Assembly: GCA_964023205.1 (NCBI GenBank)
Contig: OZ026844.1
Location: forward strand, 6,446,840-6,510,839
Direction of reading: 5' to 3'
DNA: 64,000 nt
Source of the DNA: Lutraria lutraria
Taxonomy: Eukaryota; Mollusca; Bivalvia; Venerida; Mactridae
In this document: positions 36,301 through 48,440 of the stretch, piece by piece
How the letters are laid out: each line of letters opens with the position of its first letter
How positions within the stretch are numbered: the stretch's first letter is position 1
Made by a program: the position numbers and the translations under genes
The notes under the pieces: model-generated
What the model was told of the DNA's origin: nothing
Seen by the model: only the letters and a program-made list of their open reading frames with translations
The model's database searches: none

Positions 36301-37803
36301 ATCAACATGTTAGGAGCAGGTACCTATTCCAAGGCAAAAATAACGATACTATTTTGTTTTTTTTATTTTTTTTGGTTATTTATTCTGGTTAAGAAATGTT
36401 TGGATGAATTCAATATAATATATGTTTTCTTATCACTGATAACTTAGCAATTTTGTGTAGTATATACGTAATACACACACGCTGTTTATGAATTACAGGT
36501 TATGTCTGAATTTCACAAATTCTAGCAAAGACGTTGAGAACACTGGAAAGGTAAAAATTACATATTAATTTTATTCACTTGTATAACTTTTACCTTAGTT
36601 TAAGAGTGCATGTATCCAAGAATTCACGCAAGAACACACAATCTTTTTTTCACAATGCTTATTTCATCTTACATTCAATAATTCATTCGATACTAGCTTT
36701 CTTTTGCTAGTAATACAAAGGCAAACATTATATAATATGGTTAGGTTCGTTTTCTAGAATGAATATTGTCTCAAACAATAATGTGTATTTTCAACTAAAG
36801 TAAATACAGTACAACCATTAGAAAGCAACACCCCTTGGGAGTAGCAAAATATGTTGTTGTTGAGAGGTTGTTTCGCTACAGAGTTTAAATTAATAGTTAA
36901 ATCGTGAAGTGGGAAAAACCATGCTGTTGTTGAAGGGAGGTTATTGCTCAAGAGAGGGCCACTCTGGAGAGATTGTACTGTATCTAGATAACTGATTGTG
37001 TTCCTGTGCACATTTAATGTCAGCTAGTACTACGTACATCGAATTAAGTTTCAGTTGCCAGTTAATTACTTTTGACAGATTAAAATATTTACTAATAGCA
37101 ATATCGGGCACATGACCGACAAATGGGAGCAGAAAATATTCCTGTAAGTAAAATCATGAATAAGCACGTGTGTATTTCATGTAACAAAGTCGTCTTCTCA
37201 TGTTATTTTGTTTAAAAATAGTCTCCTGGTGGAACTGCGTACATGTCATCACAGTTGAAGACCAAAAGGGAAACCAGTAATAAGGACCATGAGTACCTTG
37301 ACCTTCAAAACGTAGACTTACAATATCCCACAGGGGCTAGAACACCTGGTCCAGATGAACTGAACAAACCAATGGACACCGCACCACTCCCTATGTATGA
37401 AACAATTGCACACGCTGCGGACACTCGTGTTTACAACGGACTGGAACATTTAGGGTCAAACCCCACTAATTTATACGATCAAACTTCAGCGAATCGATCA
37501 AGTGAACACGTATACAGTGGAATACAAGATGAGAAAAAGCCAAGTGGACACCCCGCTCTTCAACACCAAGAATCGCCAACCAATGCTCGGGTTGACCAAT
37601 CGTATATAAACATCGAACTGAAATCTGACGGTATGTATGACAACAAAGGACTAGACACAGACGAACACACATCTCAACAGAATGATTATTTTATACTTGC
37701 GAAGGAAGATCACCAAGAAAACAATACGGAGCCGGAACTTGACGCTGAAATCCCCGATGACAATGATGATTACCATTCATATCATACATTAGAGAAAGTG
37801 TAG
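33218..37803 (+). CDS. Single-pass receptor with ITAM-like cytoplasmic tail (5' end not found)
   Basis: The exons proposed are 33218-33374, 34372-34430, 35114-35554, 36187-36289, 36499-36550 and 37222-37803, with stop TAG at 37801. All have gt..ag borders and phases that fit each other. The ectodomain starts with a Thr-rich stretch (TVTTTPKPEQ). It then has about 17 cysteines, dense around 35275-35455 (for example CAVPICTPAKC), and a Ser/Thr stalk (TTDQSTTTNSQG). The exon at 36187 encodes the membrane span (LLPIIVACIVSFIAGVGICL...) and a basic stop-transfer HFRGR. The tail has seven Tyr-x-x-Leu/Ile motifs: YLDL, YETI, YNGL, YSGI, YINI, YFIL and YHTL. YETI and YNGL are eight residues apart, the ITAM spacing; YIN and YDN also fit Grb2-type SH2 sites. 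A signal peptide exon must lie upstream. A 35-nt candidate exon at 32328-32362 fits in phase but is weak. The ectodomain fold is not recognised. Confidence 0.65.
36187..36289 (+). CDS. Transmembrane exon of the receptor
   Basis: The acceptor is 'gtttacag' and the donor AAG|gtaagt. It encodes about 26 hydrophobic residues after CDG and before the basic HFRGR, so the N-terminus is outside. Confidence 0.75.
36807..36980 (+). mobile_element. Pogo-like MITE, copy 2, in the last intron of the receptor
   Basis: The ends are CAGTACAACC and GGAGAGATTGTACTG, flanked by TA. The body aligns with 40367-40538 in the same orientation ('cccttgggagtagcaaaat', 'gttgttgagaggttg', 'tcgtgaagtgggaaaa'). Confidence 0.75.
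37396..37443 (+). other. ITAM-like motif in the receptor tail
   Basis: The codons read YETIAHAADTRVYNGL: Tyr-x-x-Ile, eight residues, Tyr-x-x-Leu. This matches the YxxL/I-x(6-8)-YxxL/I rule for SYK-family docking. Whether it is phosphorylated is unknown. Confidence 0.7.
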
Positions 37804-38112
37804 TACTTATATATTAGTATTATAGTAGTAAAGTACTCAAAAGGACTTGGTATCATTTAAATTTTTAACTTGCACTTTTTTCTTCTTTTTTTGTTAGTTC
37901 AGTTACATGCAAAGCATTATTCTGCGTTTATGAAATATTTAACAGACGGAAATATTATTTATTTCGCAAATCCATCCAATTATAGAGAAGTTCTGAACAA
38001 AGGTAGAAAACTCTTACTCCGAAAACTTCCAAACTTCTGTACAGTGTATAACATCAGAAATTCGTTCAATGTATCATCAAACAATTCATGAAGGCGTGGC
38101 CCAATATTGAAA
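37804..38112 (+). other. Receptor 3' UTR region
   Basis: AT-rich sequence follows the stop codon. No clear AATAAA was found. A frame at 37870-38091 has no recognisable domain. Confidence 0.35.
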
Positions 38113-38114
38113 TA

Positions 38115-38963
38115 CAGTCAAACATGTGTTAAGGTAGTATGTAGTATGCGACCTTTCCCCGACGTCATGGGTAAAAAATTGCATGTTCTTCGATTGTTCT
38201 AAAATTTTGCACAATGGTAGTATAGCATATTCTTCGATTTTTGTTCGTTTTATTTTTTCTGTTTTCCGACCCGTTTCCTAGCAACACGACGATGAATGTC
38301 AGCGGTGTAAAACCGACATTTTACATGCAAAATTGGTTCAAACATACCGTTATATTAACTTCAGATACACCAACTTCAAGCTCTCTATCTGCTGAATAAG
38401 CTCATATAAGTTTTACTGGGGTTTTGCCGTCATTGTTTTCCTGACGGAACTTTAAGTACTAAAAATACGTCCGTTTTTTCACCCGTAATTTTGACGCCCG
38501 ACTATATTTCAGTGTACTTTTGGTAAACGGAAGTAGATCCAATCAACTAATGAATCGCATTTTGATATTGTGGAGATGATAACAAGCGATTATGAAATAT
38601 AAAAAAATATGTCATCGCGCATTATTTTTCACAAAATTGCAATAAAGTAAAGCTCGGACATCATAAATAACGTTGTTGAAACTGTTACGTCACGCCAATA
38701 TTCTACTTATTTGTAATAACGTCAGGCTAAAATTAGTGTGACGTAACAATTTCAACAAAGTTATTCATGATGTCCGAACTTTACTGCATTGCAATTTTGT
38801 GAAAAATAATGCGCGATGACATATTTTTTTATATTCTATAATTGCTATTCTTTAAAAAAATTCATTGATTATTAAGATCAAACTGCATTCCGAATAAAGA
38901 CCACCTGTCAACACAGGCCACATATGTCTCTCCAAAAGTGGCCTTTGTTTACAGGTTTGACGG
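38115..38963. mobile_element. Pogo-like element with a nested TTAA-flanked insertion
   Basis: The outer ends are CAGTCAAACATGTG at the left and 'acaggtttgacgg' at the right, with TA on both sides. Near the right end 'gaataaagaccacctg' and 'gtggcctttg' match the repeats at 15703 and 39640. Inside, TTAA at 38129-38132 and 38872-38875 brackets about 740 bp that is absent from the homologous position at 15720, which suggests a second insertion with a TTAA duplication (piggyBac- or Kolobok-like). Its ends do not form clear inverted repeats. Confidence 0.5.
38585..38846. repeat. Hairpin with two 109-bp arms and a 44-base loop
   Basis: The arms 38585-38693 and 38738-38846 are inverted copies of equal length with few mismatches and no gaps seen. 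Blocks include 'aaaaaaatatgtcatcgcgc', 'acaaaattgcaat' and 'gttacgtcac'. If transcribed it would form a long stem. It lies within the nested insertion. Confidence 0.75.
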
Positions 38964-39236
38964 TAGTTTGTTCACAGTTATTATTTAAAGTAAGAGTTAC
39001 AGTGCTCTGATAGTATGATACGAACACGCTCAGTATATATACATGTAGTACATACACAGTCTGTGTTCAGCGTGAAATTAAATACATCAGTGTGGCCACA
39101 ATGTATTCTATCTGTATCTGTGTATCACAAGTGTGTAAATAGTTGTTTGTTATTATTGTATCATACAAAAAGTGTACATACTTACATACAAACATGTTTG
39201 ATATTTACCAATGATTATTAGTACTAATACATGTAA

Positions 39237-39341
39237 TACTGTAAAATCCCGATTATCCGAACTCGGTTTATCCGAAAACCTGGATTATACGAAATAATAT
39301 TTCGGTCCCGCAGACTTCGGATAATCTAGGTTTTATTGTAA
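39237..39341 (+). mobile_element. Tigger/pogo MITE with GATTATCCGAA ends
   Basis: It reads 'ctgtaaaatcccgattatccgaactcgg' inward from the left and 'acaataaaacctagattatccgaag' as the complement at the right, with TA flanks. The internal 'tttatccgaaaacctgg' and 'ttcggtcccg' are typical of Tigger-like non-autonomous copies. Confidence 0.75.
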
Positions 39342-39639
39342 TTAATTATGCAAATATTTAACTATAATGTGTAAATCTCTTGTGTATAAATAGCCATCTT
39401 ACTTGACAAATAGTACTTTTTCAAATTTACAGTCTAAATTCAATTTTGTGATTTTCTACATACTTGACCTTATATTTTAGTCCTGACCGAACATCATTTC
39501 ATTAAAAGAGCAACATTATGCATATACTTCGCAGTATAGATCCATGTATATCAATGTACGCATTTCCCAAATTTTGGTACATTGGCGTTTATTTTCATTG
39601 ACCATGCATCTGCCCAAGAAATCCATATACAGACAAAGT

Positions 39640-39715
39640 GTGTTAGCGGTCACATCCGAATGAAGGCCACATTACGTCTTTCCCGATGGTGGCTTTTATT
39701 CACAGGTTTGACATA
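39640..39715 (+). repeat. Pogo-like repeat fragment
   Basis: It contains 'gaatgaaggccacattacgtctttcc' and 'ggtggcttttattcacaggtttgac', matching the right end of the 38115-38963 element. Confidence 0.5.
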
Positions 39716-39914
39716 CACGCTGATTTGCATTTATACGAGAACAAATGTTATCTTCTGGAAAATGTTAACATTAATCTTAATATTTAAATGAAAATGTAGC
39801 TCACAATTATTACATTCCAATCAAGTTTTGAATAGTAATGTTATAAAATTATTTAATTGATATTTCGTTGTATTGACTGTGGAAATATTGGCCACAAACA
39901 ACAGCCTTGCTGTT

Positions 39915-40080
39915 GGTTAACCTCTTTAGCGATATGGTTGAGTGTCCACCTACAATGCATGCTAACTAGATGTCTTGGGTTCAATCCCTGGTGTGGACCA
40001 TGGTTTTTTCTCGCTCCTAGTTTATTGCAGTGTACTTACAGGCTTGGACCAGCAGACAGTTTGAATTATATGAGAAGAGA
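39915..40080 (+). repeat. tRNA-like SINE
   Basis: There is an A-box-like 'tagcgatatggttgagtg' and, about 45 bases on, a B box 'gggttcaatccctgg', followed by a non-tRNA tail. Confidence 0.45.
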
Positions 40081-40366
40081 GGTGTTATCATAATTATACA
40101 AATGTACATCATTCTCTTTCAAGTCTAAATTTTACATGTTTGTATCGTCAGATTTGTAATACACATGTACATTTTAAAACCATTCATGCTCTGCTCGAGT
40201 TACTTCCTATACCTGACCTGAGTATTTGTGAGAAATGAAACTTTTTTTCTTTTAAAGGTAAAAGGAACTATATGCTTTGGCGCCATACGGTTGTTTGTAA
40301 TTACATCCAAATATTTACTAATCACATACATTTTGTTCTAAACAGTTAAGCATTCCATACACATTT

Positions 40367-40538
40367 TAATGCAACCTCTCCAAAGCAACACCTTGGGAGT
40401 AGCAAAATTATGTTGCTGTTGAGAGGCTGTGGCTATAGAGAGATTAAATCAATAGTTGAATCGTGTAGTGGGAAAATCATGCTAATGTTGAAAGAAGGTT
40501 GTTGCTCAAGCGAGGGCCGCTCTGGAGAGGTTGTACTG
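40367..40538 (+). mobile_element. Pogo-like MITE, copy 3
   Basis: It aligns with 36807-36980 over its full length. The left end has lost a couple of bases (atgcaacctctcc); the right end reads 'ggagaggttgtactg'. Confidence 0.65.
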
Positions 40539-40539
40539 A

Positions 40540-43500
40540 ATTTGAATTTGATTTCGTCCGTCACTTTTTTATTATTTCAGTATTATTTATACTCGTATGA
40601 TTATTACTCAAAATTTGATAAGAACACTTAGTTCAGTTATTGCTTCATTATTGTAACACTACTGTTAATTCTATTTAATGAAAATTTGGTCAAAAGGACT
40701 GGTTCAAGCATCATATTCTAGTGGGGGGGGGGGAATGAAGAAATTATGTCCATTGAAGAATACATGTATATTACATCATTTTTATTTGTATCATATGGAA
40801 CAATACTGAACCAATAATCGTCTTAATCGATGTTGTTATCTCCCTTGAAATGACTCGATAAACCACAATCAGATAACAATTGCCCAGTTTAACTCTATAT
40901 AGATTATATAGGGAAATAATTTACAACTTGCTATAAAATCTTTATTCGGTAAATGCCAATAAATTACCACATATGACATTGTAGATAAAATCATTATCTT
41001 TCAAATGGTGTAATTTAATTTAAAATAACTATCTATCTTGGGCAGTATCTTTGCACTTGTATGAAATAGGTAAAACGGTTCAAAATTTACTCTATGTTCT
41101 ATGTAAATATTGAAGAAAATGATTTTTTGCCAAATTTCAGACTAAAAATTGACAAACAATTCATAAGTTGCCAATAAATTACCACATATGACATTTTAGA
41201 GAAATTCTTTTCCCGTAAAATGATATGAACCAAAATAAAATAAATATACATCTTGTACAGTATTTTTAACGATTTGTAACACCATGTTTTGACAAATATT
41301 GCTTTCGTTTGAGCTCGATCTTCGGTAATTTCCGTTTGGCCGATGTTTACCGATGCGTGTACAAATTTAGCACAGCGGGTGGTTTATACACATTGGAATG
41401 TAGATATATCCTTAAACAGCTTTATGGTAGAAAATCCCTTGTAGACGTAAATTTAAGTTCTTGTGAATTTGAAAAGATGCATGAAACAATATATCAATAA
41501 AAATTCTGATTATACCGTATTTTTTTGCTATATCGATCAAGGACTTATATACATATGTATGTATATATATGCCCTTGATACGATCTAATATTTCTTTCCA
41601 TTGTACATGTACTGAATTGTCATTTATTAAATAATTGCATTAAATTTAATTTCATGTACTCATAGTTATGTGTATGTTGTAGTGACGATGAGTTGCTAAA
41701 TACAATTTCAGTTCCATAATTCTATTGTTATAAGATAAGATGATGTAAATTGATGATTCCAGTAGACAATTATGGCGTTACTGTAAGGAAAGTTTTGAGT
41801 ATTTTTTTCTATAAAGTTAATACAAATTCTACTGCGGCAGTAAATATCTCAAGAGTGAATCATTCTAAACAGAAATGTTCTATTTTTTTTGTAAAAACTT
41901 AAAGCATTCTATTTTTTAATGATTAAACGAGTGTTTATGATACGTACAGTTCTAATATTTAATTTTAATAAATGTACTAAAATCTTTACTATTCATCATG
42001 ATTGTTTCTGCGCTTTATTTTAGTTCGAACTGACATACACATGAAAATAATAATACTATAGTTTATACATAATATCGTTTATCTGTCGATTAACAGTTTT
42101 AATGCAATTAGAATTGAGCAGGTCTTTTGATTGTTGTTTCGAGAAAAGGTGCGAAATACTCCATTAAAAAGCGATAATTTTTTATATTGAGCATCATGTA
42201 AATATTGATAGTCAGTATTTTGATTTTGTTAAGAGCTAGTTTTATACCATTGTTTGTACATTATGTTCCTCATATTTTCACGTACGCGTGAAGTGAGAAG
42301 GATTTTGACTTTGAGGAAATTGTTCAAGAAACAATTACAACTATATATACATATATAGGTCCTCGATCTTTGTTCTAGACTATTTAGATTATGTTTAAAT
42401 ATTCTTATTACACACAGCCAGTGTAAATTAATGCTAGCTCTCGGTGTTAATGATTAATGGATCAAAATGCGAATTGTCTTTCTATTTCAAAGTCATACAC
42501 GACATATTAATATATCAATGTTTTCCTCATTTTATGGTTAAGACACAATAAGCAACAAATAAATTATATTAAATTTTACATGCATACAAACTTTCGTTTT
42601 CGAATACTTGTAATATTAGTGAATAAGAAAATTGGTTCTCGTGATGTATAACGCTATTAACAACCAAATTAATAAAATGATATAATCATGGATATTCGGA
42701 TTTTAAAAAATTCAATAAAAAAAAAATATTTTTTCTATAACTGCATTAACATCTTTTACTTGCCAACTACGCTAGCATTTTCTCTGTTGTACAAATTATA
42801 CTATCGATGTTCATACACAGATAATTATGTATATTACAAGCTTGTATAAAACCACCCGCGGTTTTATTGCCTATCGATTTCCTGGGGCTATATTGATGAC
42901 ACGGTAAATTTTGACCAGTATCATGTGTTCTATCAGATGACCTAAAGGGAAACAATCCAAAAGTTGGTATCAGCTTAATCAGCTCGATCTCGAAAGGGAG
43001 ACTACTTACGAAAATTGACCAAAATTGTACCATATGTCAAATTTTGGGTAATATAATGAGTAATCTGTTATCTATGTATATTTCTTCATGTTATGTACAG
43101 TATTCATCATGTAAATACGTGATAAATAAATTCAATACATGTTTCTATATTTCTAATAAACGCTTACAAAACATCCAGTGTTGATATTCTAAAAAACCTT
43201 GATGTTAAAAGTCAATTTGATAAGATCACTTTATTTCATATTTAAATTGAATGATTTACCAAGTAGCTATATGTAGTTTATTCTAACAGGCAGGTTAATC
43301 ATTTGGAACTATGCTATATAAAATTATACTAGTATATATTCATCTTACATAAAATTAAAGTTAATACATTTGTATCAATATAAGACTATGTAATTACAAT
43401 GTTTGAAAGTGAAGCACCAACTATTTCAAAATAAATAAATTCTAGTGTAATTAACTTCTAGTATATTTCCTTCGTACGACTCGTTGTGAAACTGATGTTT

Positions 43501-43636
43501 AAGACATCTAGCTCTTCCTTCGTACTGTAAGCTATTCGTTCACCATTAATTTCTATTAACAAATATATCTATACACTGCAGTACGTCTCAAATATTCGCA
43601 AATAATTGATTTTAGTATACAAAATTATGCGACATC
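40540..43636. other. AT-rich intergenic stretch
   Basis: No convincing exon was seen. There is a poly-G run near 40723-40732. A short direct repeat 'gccaataaattaccacatatgacat' occurs at about 40958 and about 41169. Confidence 0.4.
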
Positions 43637-44862
43637 CAGGGGCGTGCCCAGACATACGCGCGTGCGCACAACGGGTTGGACAAATCGAAAATCTAAAAAC
43701 GCCAAAAATGCAATAATTATCGATGCCTTATAGGGTCGAGAAAATGGACATAATTTAAAAAGATTTTATGATATCTGTGAAGATAACAATTTATTCATTA
43801 CGAAAATTTTTCTCCGTATTTAATATTTTTTCTTCATTCAACTGTCATTTCAATTCAACAATAAAGCTAAGTGGAAATTAAAGCTTTACGTTACTTTACC
43901 TATAAAGAAGTCGGTAATTTTGGAAATAACGTGAGAGATTTGAACGTGCAGTGAAATTATTTGTATACTACCTCAAAAACACTTTTACCTTACAATTTAC
44001 ACAAAACGAATATCAATAATACAATTTCACACTAAAACTCAAATGAAAATGCATGAAAATTCGCCAATTAACAAACCAGGCATTTGGTTAATATTACTTT
44101 AATTACAACCTTCGATGACCCTTCCTGGAGTTCTGACCAGTACTTGCACCAAAAGAAGCTGACAGGATTTAGGCAATTAAGTTTCTTTGGGAATTTATGG
44201 CAAGTATATTTGGAAAGGCCAGTTACAGGACCGTATCTGTCGCATCAAAGGAAGAACAATTTGCTCTCGAATATAGTTCGCCAACAATGCGGTCTGACCT
44301 AATGAATTGTTGCCATGATTATGTCTCTGACCACTCGACCATGGAGACTGCCCTGACTCAAGAAAAGTAAAATTGTTTATTACTTCCAAAGACCCACTCA
44401 ACGATGACGCACACACTGTTCAGACATCCGTGGTTTAAACTAGTGTTTGTGCAGTTGGCCGAGTGCCACGTGATTTAAGCCTAAATACAGTAATATATCT
44501 AGTATTATATCTATATCAGTACAATGACAGACATTATATGCAGCGAAATATTATATTCTGCTTAAACCAGATAATTCGGAAAATTACGTTTCCTTTTTCA
44601 TTTATGATGAAATTACTGGAAGTAAGGTTTACTTGACTATGCATGATTGGCAAGCGGAAATGTGAACTGCTAGGCCATTGGGACAGACAAATCATGTGAA
44701 TTAACACAAATTGTAAACGGTAAAAGGAGTCATTTTTGAACCCCCAAAATACTCTAGAATGCATCTCCGGCGTTCTAAGAATAAAAAAAAAACGGGGAAG
44801 CATTCCCCCGTACCCCTTTACCCACGATGCGTAACCCGGAAATTTCCTCAGGCACGCCCCTG
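43637..44862. mobile_element. hAT-like non-autonomous element
   Basis: Perfect 12-bp ends, CAGGGGCGTGCC and GGCACGCCCCTG, are flanked by ACATC on both sides (43632-43636, 44863-44867). CAGGGGCGT-type termini are common in hAT elements, but the visible duplication is 5 bp, not the usual 8. The frames at 44084-44302 and 44534-44893 show no transposase domain. Confidence 0.65.
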
Positions 44863-44867
44863 ACATC

Positions 44868-45820
44868 GGTATAAGCAACACAGCGACATTCAATCGACTG
44901 ATAATCTCGTATAAAGTATCACATACCTAAGTACACCTACTAAACACGTAACTTAATGCAGTGCCAAACAATGTGTACACCCACGTCACGTGCTTCCTAA
45001 GACTACGTGCTATCCACATTAACGTACGTACTTAACGACGCAGGCAGCCGCTATTTATAGAATGAGCGCCAAATACATAATTAATGAAGAGAACCAGTAT
45101 GAACAGATTCCAGACTTGGGCAAAACTTTTAAGTTTCTATGATTTCTCAGTTGAAAGTAAAAAAGCATTCTCTATCAATACATCAATTTCGATATTCGGC
45201 GACAATACACATTAAATGATCGCCGTCTTTTGAGTGCATACTACGATGCGGCACCAGAGTTGTACAAAGTTCCTGAATGGCACAAAAATCGTGCACGACT
45301 ATGACTGGCTTGTCCAAATTACTGCAGCTATGTAACACACTATTTCGGATGATGGGGGTTTACCTACCTGATACCATTTTTCGTGCCGTTCCGGTAAGAT
45401 AAATCTTAACGATTGGTCAAACTCTGAGGTGTGTGGCAACCTTCACCTTTGGTTCCCATCTGACTCATCATGGTCGCTGCTTCAAAAAGAAATCATGTAC
45501 ATCGTATTTATACCATAGGCAACCGACCTATGACATAGACCCCAAACACTAAAAATATGGTTGAAAAGGTTGCAGCTGATTAATGTTTAAAATTAATGCC
45601 TTTTTAGATCAATTATGAAGCCAAAATATGGTATCAATGATACCATTATTGTCAGGTCAGTATTAACTTCATAAAAAGTCAAAACGTGATATTTAAGCTC
45701 GGAGACCGATCTTAAGTTTTATAACCTCGATGAATGGTCAATCATCAGGGATTTATTTTTATTCTTATCTGCATGAATGATATAGTGCATGAACTACCGT
45801 GAAGTAATATTGACTTATTA
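44868..45820. other. Intergenic, no gene seen
   Basis: It includes a palindromic 'cacgtcacgtg' (about 44984) and a TATTTATA box (45053), but no exon follows that I can support. Confidence 0.3.
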
Positions 45821-45854
45821 TTTTGGCCATGGTAAAAGAACTTAAAAGAATTAA

Positions 45855-46110
45855 GTCATTTGATTGGGCTCCTTTCGTTGGTTTTAAAGAGAAGCTTACC
45901 GAAGAAACTAGGAAACAAAGATCGGTCTTTAAATGGCGAGTTATTCAAATTTACATTGGTGATTGAGTCTATAAATAGTTTTACAAACAATCAAGAAAAA
46001 AAAAAAAAATGGTCATTCATGTTCCCTTCTTTGCCTTGTGAGTTATTTGCGTATTTTACTAGCCGCGAAAGGGATTTTATATACAGTACCTACTTTTAAA
46101 TAAGTACATT
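45855..46110 (+). repeat. Third copy of the ART-gene downstream flank
   Basis: The phrases 'gggctcctttcg', 'gaaactaggaaacaaagatcggtctttaaatgg' and 'ttggtgattgagtc' match 55265-55500 and 62695-62790. It marks the right edge of an earlier duplication unit whose gene is not in the window. Confidence 0.65.
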
Positions 46111-46319
46111 TTTAAAAAGAATTATATTCATTATAACACTCTTTACTACAAATCAAGTAGTTTTATAGTCTTTTTAAACCTCATGCAGATTTAAGGGTTC
46201 ATTTGAAAAACTGTTTAAAAATGTGATATTATTTTACGAATATGTTAAGTTCTTAAGAAAGGAATAAAGTTAGCAAAGAATTTGGAAAAAAATATGTTTT
46301 CTTTTAATTTTAAACTAAT

Positions 46320-48440
46320 CACTATATATGCGAATGAAGGGGGACAATATATCATTTTAACTAGCGCACAACTCGTCAACTAACCGACGAAACGACAAAA
46401 AACGCGATCAATTATCAAAACCTTAGTATTCATGTGTACATAATAATACCATGATTATGTATACACATAAATAGAGATCGTTAAGTATTTTGCACGGCGA
46501 GTTTCAGTTAAATTTAAAATATTGATTGTCTTCAAGTGCTTTTATAACGACACGTAATTATCAACCTTGATCGATTGTCATTAGTAACTTGCACGCCGTG
46601 CGGTAAAACCTGCGCACAATCCTGCGCAGAAATTTGAAACAGGCACCAACCCGGACGGTAAAATTCCCAGATTTGTATTTGCGGGTTTAGATGAAATTTA
46701 CCATTCTCATATAAGGTAAAAGTTAGAATTATTTCTTTCTAATTTACTAATTAATGTATTCCAATTACTAAGTATTTGCTACATGTAATTGCAGGTGATA
46801 TTTCCACCTTGTGACATGATTGTATATAGACAATTGTTTTAAATTCTTGGTGTTACGTAGTTTTGTACCAATTTCTTATACGTTGGTTCTAAATATTTAC
46901 TTTGATACTACACATTAATATATATGCCCCTTCGAAGAGCGGGGGTATATTGCTTTGCATATGCCGGTCGCTACGTCGGCCCGCCCGCCCGTCCGTCCGT
47001 AACCAGATCTTGTCCGGCTAATAACCAGAGAACGATTTAGGCCTACGATATTCAAACCTAATAAGGAGGATGTTCTTATATGCAAATCATCGCGCTTAAT
47101 TTCGGGGTCAGAAGGTCAAAGTTACAGTAACCTTCAACACAAAAACCTTGTCTTTTGAGTAATTAGAGAATGATTTTGCATGTTGATTTTGCAAGGCGGT
47201 TAGACATCACATATGGAGGACCTATATTGACCCCTATTAAATGTCAATGCCACCGTGACTATCAAAACTACGGTTCTAAGTAGGCAGGCGTGGAACGAAA
47301 ATGTCAGAAAGTTTTTTGACATCAAGGTCACAATTACTTTAAGTGTAAAATCAGAATTAGATCAATAACCGGAAATTACTATCCATTTTGTGTTTAGGGG
47401 TCATCAACGTTTGACAAACAGCTCTTGTTAAAATATAGAACAAATGCCCTGCTTGTCTTGCTCTGTCACTGCATTATTCGTAAGAGTCTTTAACAGTGTC
47501 AGTGTTTAAACCTTTAACCAACACAAGTTTATTTTTAAAAGAATTTGAATTAAGCGAGACAAAAATGTGACTTTTGCCTTTTTTGCTAGGTGACTGTGAT
47601 CAATTGATGAGTAAAGGTGGCTAAAATTGATGCGGTTAAACACACTAAATTTATTGGACAGCGTGGTGGATTTACGGTGCGGGAACAAGTCCAATGTAGG
47701 GAAATTTCATGTAGTTGTTTTTTCTGATTTTCTATTTTCTTTTTTAATTTAGCATAAAGTAGGGTCGGAGGGGGTTGAGAAACGAAAAATAAAAAAACAG
47801 TAGCCTTTGTATGTTGTCCTATTCATCACAAAGTAGTCTATTGTGAGCATATTTCCATATATAGCTTGTAAACCTGCAAACCAAAACTGTCAAACTTACT
47901 TGTTTTTGTGTTAGATGACTTATTGTCTAATATTGATGTTTTAAATACCTTTTGTTCAATATTTATATAGTCAAGGTCTAATATTGGACAATAGTCACAA
48001 TGCCATTGTAAAGGTAATTGGTAATTACCGTAAACTAAATTACAAATAGTGTTTTGCCAAAATCATTTTAAATCCGTAGTAAAGTGTCATTCACACGAAC
48101 CAGAGTCATGGTGTATTAGATAAGGTGACATGTACATTTTACATCATGTAGCAGATGAAAGTGTCCTAGACTCAATCAATGGCACTTTTCCGATTATCAT
48201 GTTTATTTATTTTTTATATTTTTATTAAAATACATTATATATAGTTTGCTCTTGAATAGTACCTTTTGGTAGTTCAAGAGAGAAAAAAGAAGGAAGAGAT
48301 GGATTTGTTCCATTTCTTTTATACATTTGATTGCACGAAATGAGGAGTATTTATATGTAATTACAAATACTATATATATACCTAACACCAAACCCAGTTT
48401 TTATCTATTATATAATTATTATACAATTAAAATAATTTAT
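46320..48440 (+). repeat. Upstream block of duplication unit 1
   Basis: It aligns with 57785-59650 in stretches: 'ctagygcacaycccgtcaacta', 'gacacgtaatt', 'ctgcgcagaa', 'aataaccagagaacgatttagg', 'aggtcaaagt' and 'cctttyggtagttca'. It contains a 'cgtcggcccg..cgtccgtaacca' tract and 'ggtcaaggtcacagtgac'-style repeats common in bivalves. Confidence 0.65.

Noticed and set aside
41309..41500. Open frame of 63 codons as an exon
   Set aside because: No splice sites, domain or paralogue support; ordinary for AT-rich intergenic DNA.
42005..42030. Further Lys-Arg cassette exon ('ctgcgctttattttag')
   Set aside because: It resembles the exon edge by chance; it reads into no KRSA frame and is far from any signal exon.
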